A DNA stretch of 64,000 nucleotides, taken from assembly GCA_015056765.1 (NCBI GenBank), contig SVFQ01000013.1:24061-88060 (forward strand), written 5' to 3'. Origin of the DNA: Lachnospiraceae bacterium. Its GTDB lineage: Bacteria; Bacillota; Clostridia; Lachnospirales; Lachnospiraceae. A model generated the notes under the pieces. The model was not told the origin of the DNA, made no database searches, and saw nothing but the letters and a program-made list of their open reading frames with translations. Each line of letters begins with the position of its first letter. Within the stretch, counting starts at the first letter, position 1. The position numbers were made by a program, and so were the translations under genes. Of the stretch, positions 62,101 through 64,000 are shown one piece after another.

Positions 62101-62805
62101 ATGAAACATTTTATATTTAAGAATCAGAAAACGAACAATAATCCAATTGCTCAGGAAATTGGTAATCTAAACATGCTACTTTCTGAACCAACTGCTGCGA
62201 CTAGGCACAACGCGGATTTTCGTAATCGAAGAATAGATTTTTATTTTGAAGAAGACAAAGTTTTTATAGAAGGATTAGCTGATATTGGTTACACGTTTTG
62301 GTTATCAAAGACTGATATTACGGATATTTCGACAAACGCTAAGATATGTCAACATATTTTGCATGATTCTGTCGATGTGTTTTATTCCACAGACAAATAT
62401 TTTGATGGATTAACTAGATTATTTAAGAAATCTATTTTACGAATTGGAGATTCTACAGAACCAAAATGGGCGACTCCGTTTGGCACGTATATTGGCGATG
62501 ATGATAAAACGGGATTATATATCGCCAAATCTTTGGTTAAGTTTAAAAGTGAAATAGATAAACTGTGTGAAGCGAGAGAAGATGGTGGTAATTATCTTAG
62601 CGTCATGCAGGTCATTTTGGAACATTTATCCAAGAGAACGGATGACCCGATATTGGATTATACTACTGCTGCACCATGGATTAAGATCATGGAGGACGAA
62701 GACTACCTTCTGTGTTCAAAGAACGACCAGATTCGAGAGTTATATTTGCAGTTAAAAAAACAGTACAGAGATCTTTATAACAGGTATATGACAGAGGTAC
62801 GTTAA
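62101..62805 (+). CDS. Hypothetical protein, unrecognised
   Basis: 234 residues starting MKHFIFKNQKTNNNPIAQEIG; no family recognised. Charged, soluble, with many Asp/Lys/Ile residues (IDFYFEEDKVFIEGLADIGYTFW) and no span or signal. The open frame begins at 61795 inside the previous gene in another frame; those residues are Arg-rich and clearly non-coding, and ATG 62101 has GGAGA 6 bases upstream. One base separates its stop from the HAD gene ATG, so they are probably co-translated and may act together. Locally more AT-rich than the window average. Confidence 0.65.
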   Translation: MKHFIFKNQKTNNNPIAQEIGNLNMLLSEPTAATRHNADFRNRRIDFYFEEDKVFIEGLADIGYTFWLSKTDITDISTNAKICQHILHDSVDVFYSTDKYFDGLTRLFKKSILRIGDSTEPKWATPFGTYIGDDDKTGLYIAKSLVKFKSEIDKLCEAREDGGNYLSVMQVILEHLSKRTDDPILDYTTAAPWIKIMEDEDYLLCSKNDQIRELYLQLKKQYRDLYNRYMTEVR

Positions 62806-62806
62806 A

Positions 62807-63826
62807 ATGGTATTTTACGTAGATTTTGATGATTGTTTATGTGAGACGGCAAAGTCTTTCACGGAGATTGCTGCAAGGCTTTTTGATAAAAAGGTACCTT
62901 ATGAAGATGTGAGATTCTTTAATCTCCAAAAGACCTTTGATTTGAACGAAGAGGAGTATCAGCTGCTGATGGAGGAGGGACATCGCCCGGAAGTTTTACT
63001 GTCCTATGAAGAGACTCCGGGATGTTCCCAGGTGATCAATGAATGGTTAGATAGAGGACATGAAGTCTATATCATCACCGGTAGACCTTATAGTGCGTAT
63101 GAACCATCTCGCCAGTGGCTGGATGAGCACGGTTTAGAGCGAGTGAAGCTGTTTTGCCTAAATAAATATGGCAGGGACGCATTCTATCAAGCAGGAGAGC
63201 ATAATCTGGAACTGGAGGATTTCTACCAAATGCAGTTTGACTTTGCAGTGGAAGATTCTCCCTTTGCATTCCCGTATCTGGAGCATTTTTCGGATTTGAA
63301 AGTTATGGTATTCGATAGACCTTGGAATCAGGAATGTGATTTTCCAAATGAAAACTTTAAGAGGGTTAAGGATTGGAAATCAATTAAGGAGTACGTAGAG
63401 AACCTTTTGGGACGAATTGACACCAGTGATATCAGCAAATCGCAGTTTAAGGGAAAAATGAAATATTGGAAGTGGATAAATCTAATTCCGATGGTATTGT
63501 TTATAATTCGGGATATGCTAGGAATGGCAGGTATTAATCCTATATGGCTGCTCGTTGCAGTAGCATTGGCAATTATGAATGTTTTTAAGGCAAAAAGCAT
63601 GAGGGAGTACCTCCTAGCTTCGTTGCTATTGTTGCTGTCGTGTGTTGTTGGAATGATACTTAACACATACTATTACTACTATTTTATAAGTTCGGATTCT
63701 GAGACACCTATCGTTGGTGCTTTTGCTGTGATGGTCTATGGAATAATTGTGCTTGTACTGACTGGAGTTGGGGCTGTTATATTAGCTATCAAGAACCGGC
63801 AGAAAAAGCATGAATGTAAAGGATGA
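62807..63826 (+). CDS. HAD-superfamily phosphatase (5'-nucleotidase-like) fused to a membrane domain
   Basis: 339 residues. The N-terminal ~195 residues are a HAD hydrolase of the 5'(3')-deoxyribonucleotidase type: DFDDCLC with the nucleophile Asp and acid/base Asp (motif I), IITGRP (motif II), and VEDSP (motif IV). After a charged linker (~195-220) come about four membrane spans (e.g. LIPMVLFIIRDMLG, LLVAVALAIMNVF, LLASLLLLLSCVVGMIL, VYGIIVLVLTGVGAVILAI) and a basic tail KNRQKKHECKG. Such tethering is unusual for this family, so it may be a fusion. Starts one base after the upstream orphan gene. Confidence 0.78.
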   Translation: MVFYVDFDDCLCETAKSFTEIAARLFDKKVPYEDVRFFNLQKTFDLNEEEYQLLMEEGHRPEVLLSYEETPGCSQVINEWLDRGHEVYIITGRPYSAYEPSRQWLDEHGLERVKLFCLNKYGRDAFYQAGEHNLELEDFYQMQFDFAVEDSPFAFPYLEHFSDLKVMVFDRPWNQECDFPNENFKRVKDWKSIKEYVENLLGRIDTSDISKSQFKGKMKYWKWINLIPMVLFIIRDMLGMAGINPIWLLVAVALAIMNVFKAKSMREYLLASLLLLLSCVVGMILNTYYYYYFISSDSETPIVGAFAVMVYGIIVLVLTGVGAVILAIKNRQKKHECKG

Positions 63827-63899
63827 CACATTCCCGGTTTAAAAAGAATTCATGACAGAATGGACGGATGTGTTTATGGATATTGTATATAAAAGATTA

Positions 63900-63908
63900 T
63901 GGTAAAAT
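63900..63908 (+). promoter_or_regulatory. Possible extended -10 promoter near window end
   Basis: TGG followed by TAAAAT (63903-63908), with TTGTAT at 63883 spaced only 14 bases. It would transcribe the structured segment 63940-63992 and whatever gene lies beyond the window. Confidence 0.45.
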
Positions 63909-63939
63909 AGTTGGATTTTAACAACCAGACATACCTTGT

Positions 63940-63992
63940 CCGGTGCATAAATACGGCATTTCTCGCTTTGTGTCGTGGTGATGTGCGGACAG
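63940..63992 (+). other. Potential structured RNA leader, cut by window end
   Basis: GTCCG (63940-63944) can pair with CGGAC (63988-63992), and an inner ACGGC with GTCGT (one wobble), giving a two-tier hairpin 35 bases after a possible -10 box. I cannot match it to a known riboswitch or small RNA class. Confidence 0.35.
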
Positions 63993-64000
63993 ATTTTATA

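Noticed and set aside
61795..62101. 102-residue extension of the hypothetical protein at 62101
   Set aside because: It overlaps the preceding gene in another frame, is Arg-rich and lacks a ribosome site; a good site precedes ATG 62101.

Overview
The window looks like a chromosomal segment of an anaerobic gut-type Firmicute, most likely Clostridia/Lachnospiraceae. This rests on the priA-def-fmt-rsmB-rlmN-prpC-prkC-rsgA block, a type III glutamine synthetase, LL-diaminopimelate aminotransferase, LacI-controlled sugar ABC importers with lipoprotein binding proteins, and dense intrinsic terminators. Genus is not determined. I see no rRNA, tRNA, CRISPR array, prophage or transposase, and no gene-free stretch above 300 bases. 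Almost all genes are on the + strand; only two LacI regulators and one small membrane protein are on the - strand.

Layout. 1-5.3 kb: the end of secF, a large multi-FeS/FAD oxidoreductase and recJ. 5.3-11.6 kb: a fructoside/sucrose locus with a LacI regulator divergent from an ABC importer and a GH32 hydrolase, with four operator-like 16-mers in the shared promoter region. 11.7-23.9 kb: a small membrane protein, then murE, priA, def, fmt, rsmB, rlmN, a PP2C phosphatase, a PASTA kinase and rsgA, packed as one probable operon. 23.9-31 kb: a second LacI regulator divergent from a P-loop kinase, a GH13 sucrose-phosphorylase-like enzyme and another sugar ABC importer. 31-35.9 kb: a radical SAM protein, ddl, murF and a GH8 exo-oligoxylanase. 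35.9-50.7 kb: a nitrogen-assimilation island (asnB, glnN, gltB, gltD, dapL, a divergent short GlnA-like protein, an ANTAR protein and an Amt-PII fusion). 50.8-56 kb: larE, tcdA and a two-gene FtsX-type ABC exporter. 56.1-64 kb: a TetM/EF-G-like GTPase fused to a YacP/Rae1-type NYN nuclease, an ABC exporter, a DUF1848 protein, two orphan proteins and a HAD-membrane fusion, punctuated by an exact 74-base repeat.

How it fits together. GltBD and the glutamine synthetase make glutamate and glutamine. AsnB and DapL spend them on asparagine and meso-diaminopimelate; MurE (DNPR motif), Ddl and MurF elsewhere in the window build the peptidoglycan precursor. Two terminators sit directly in front of the first (asnB) and last (amt) genes of the nitrogen island with no room for a promoter after them. 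A probable antiterminator (ANTAR protein with a degenerate receiver) is encoded between them, which suggests antitermination control.

Most interesting points: the GTPase-Rae1-like fusion; the nitrogen island with its attenuators, pseudo-receiver ANTAR protein, Amt-PII fusion and aberrant GlnA; the unassigned P-loop kinase paired with a GH13_18 phosphorylase; the exact 74-base repeat flanking one ABC gene; and a 14-bp perfect inverted repeat surrounding the larE promoter.
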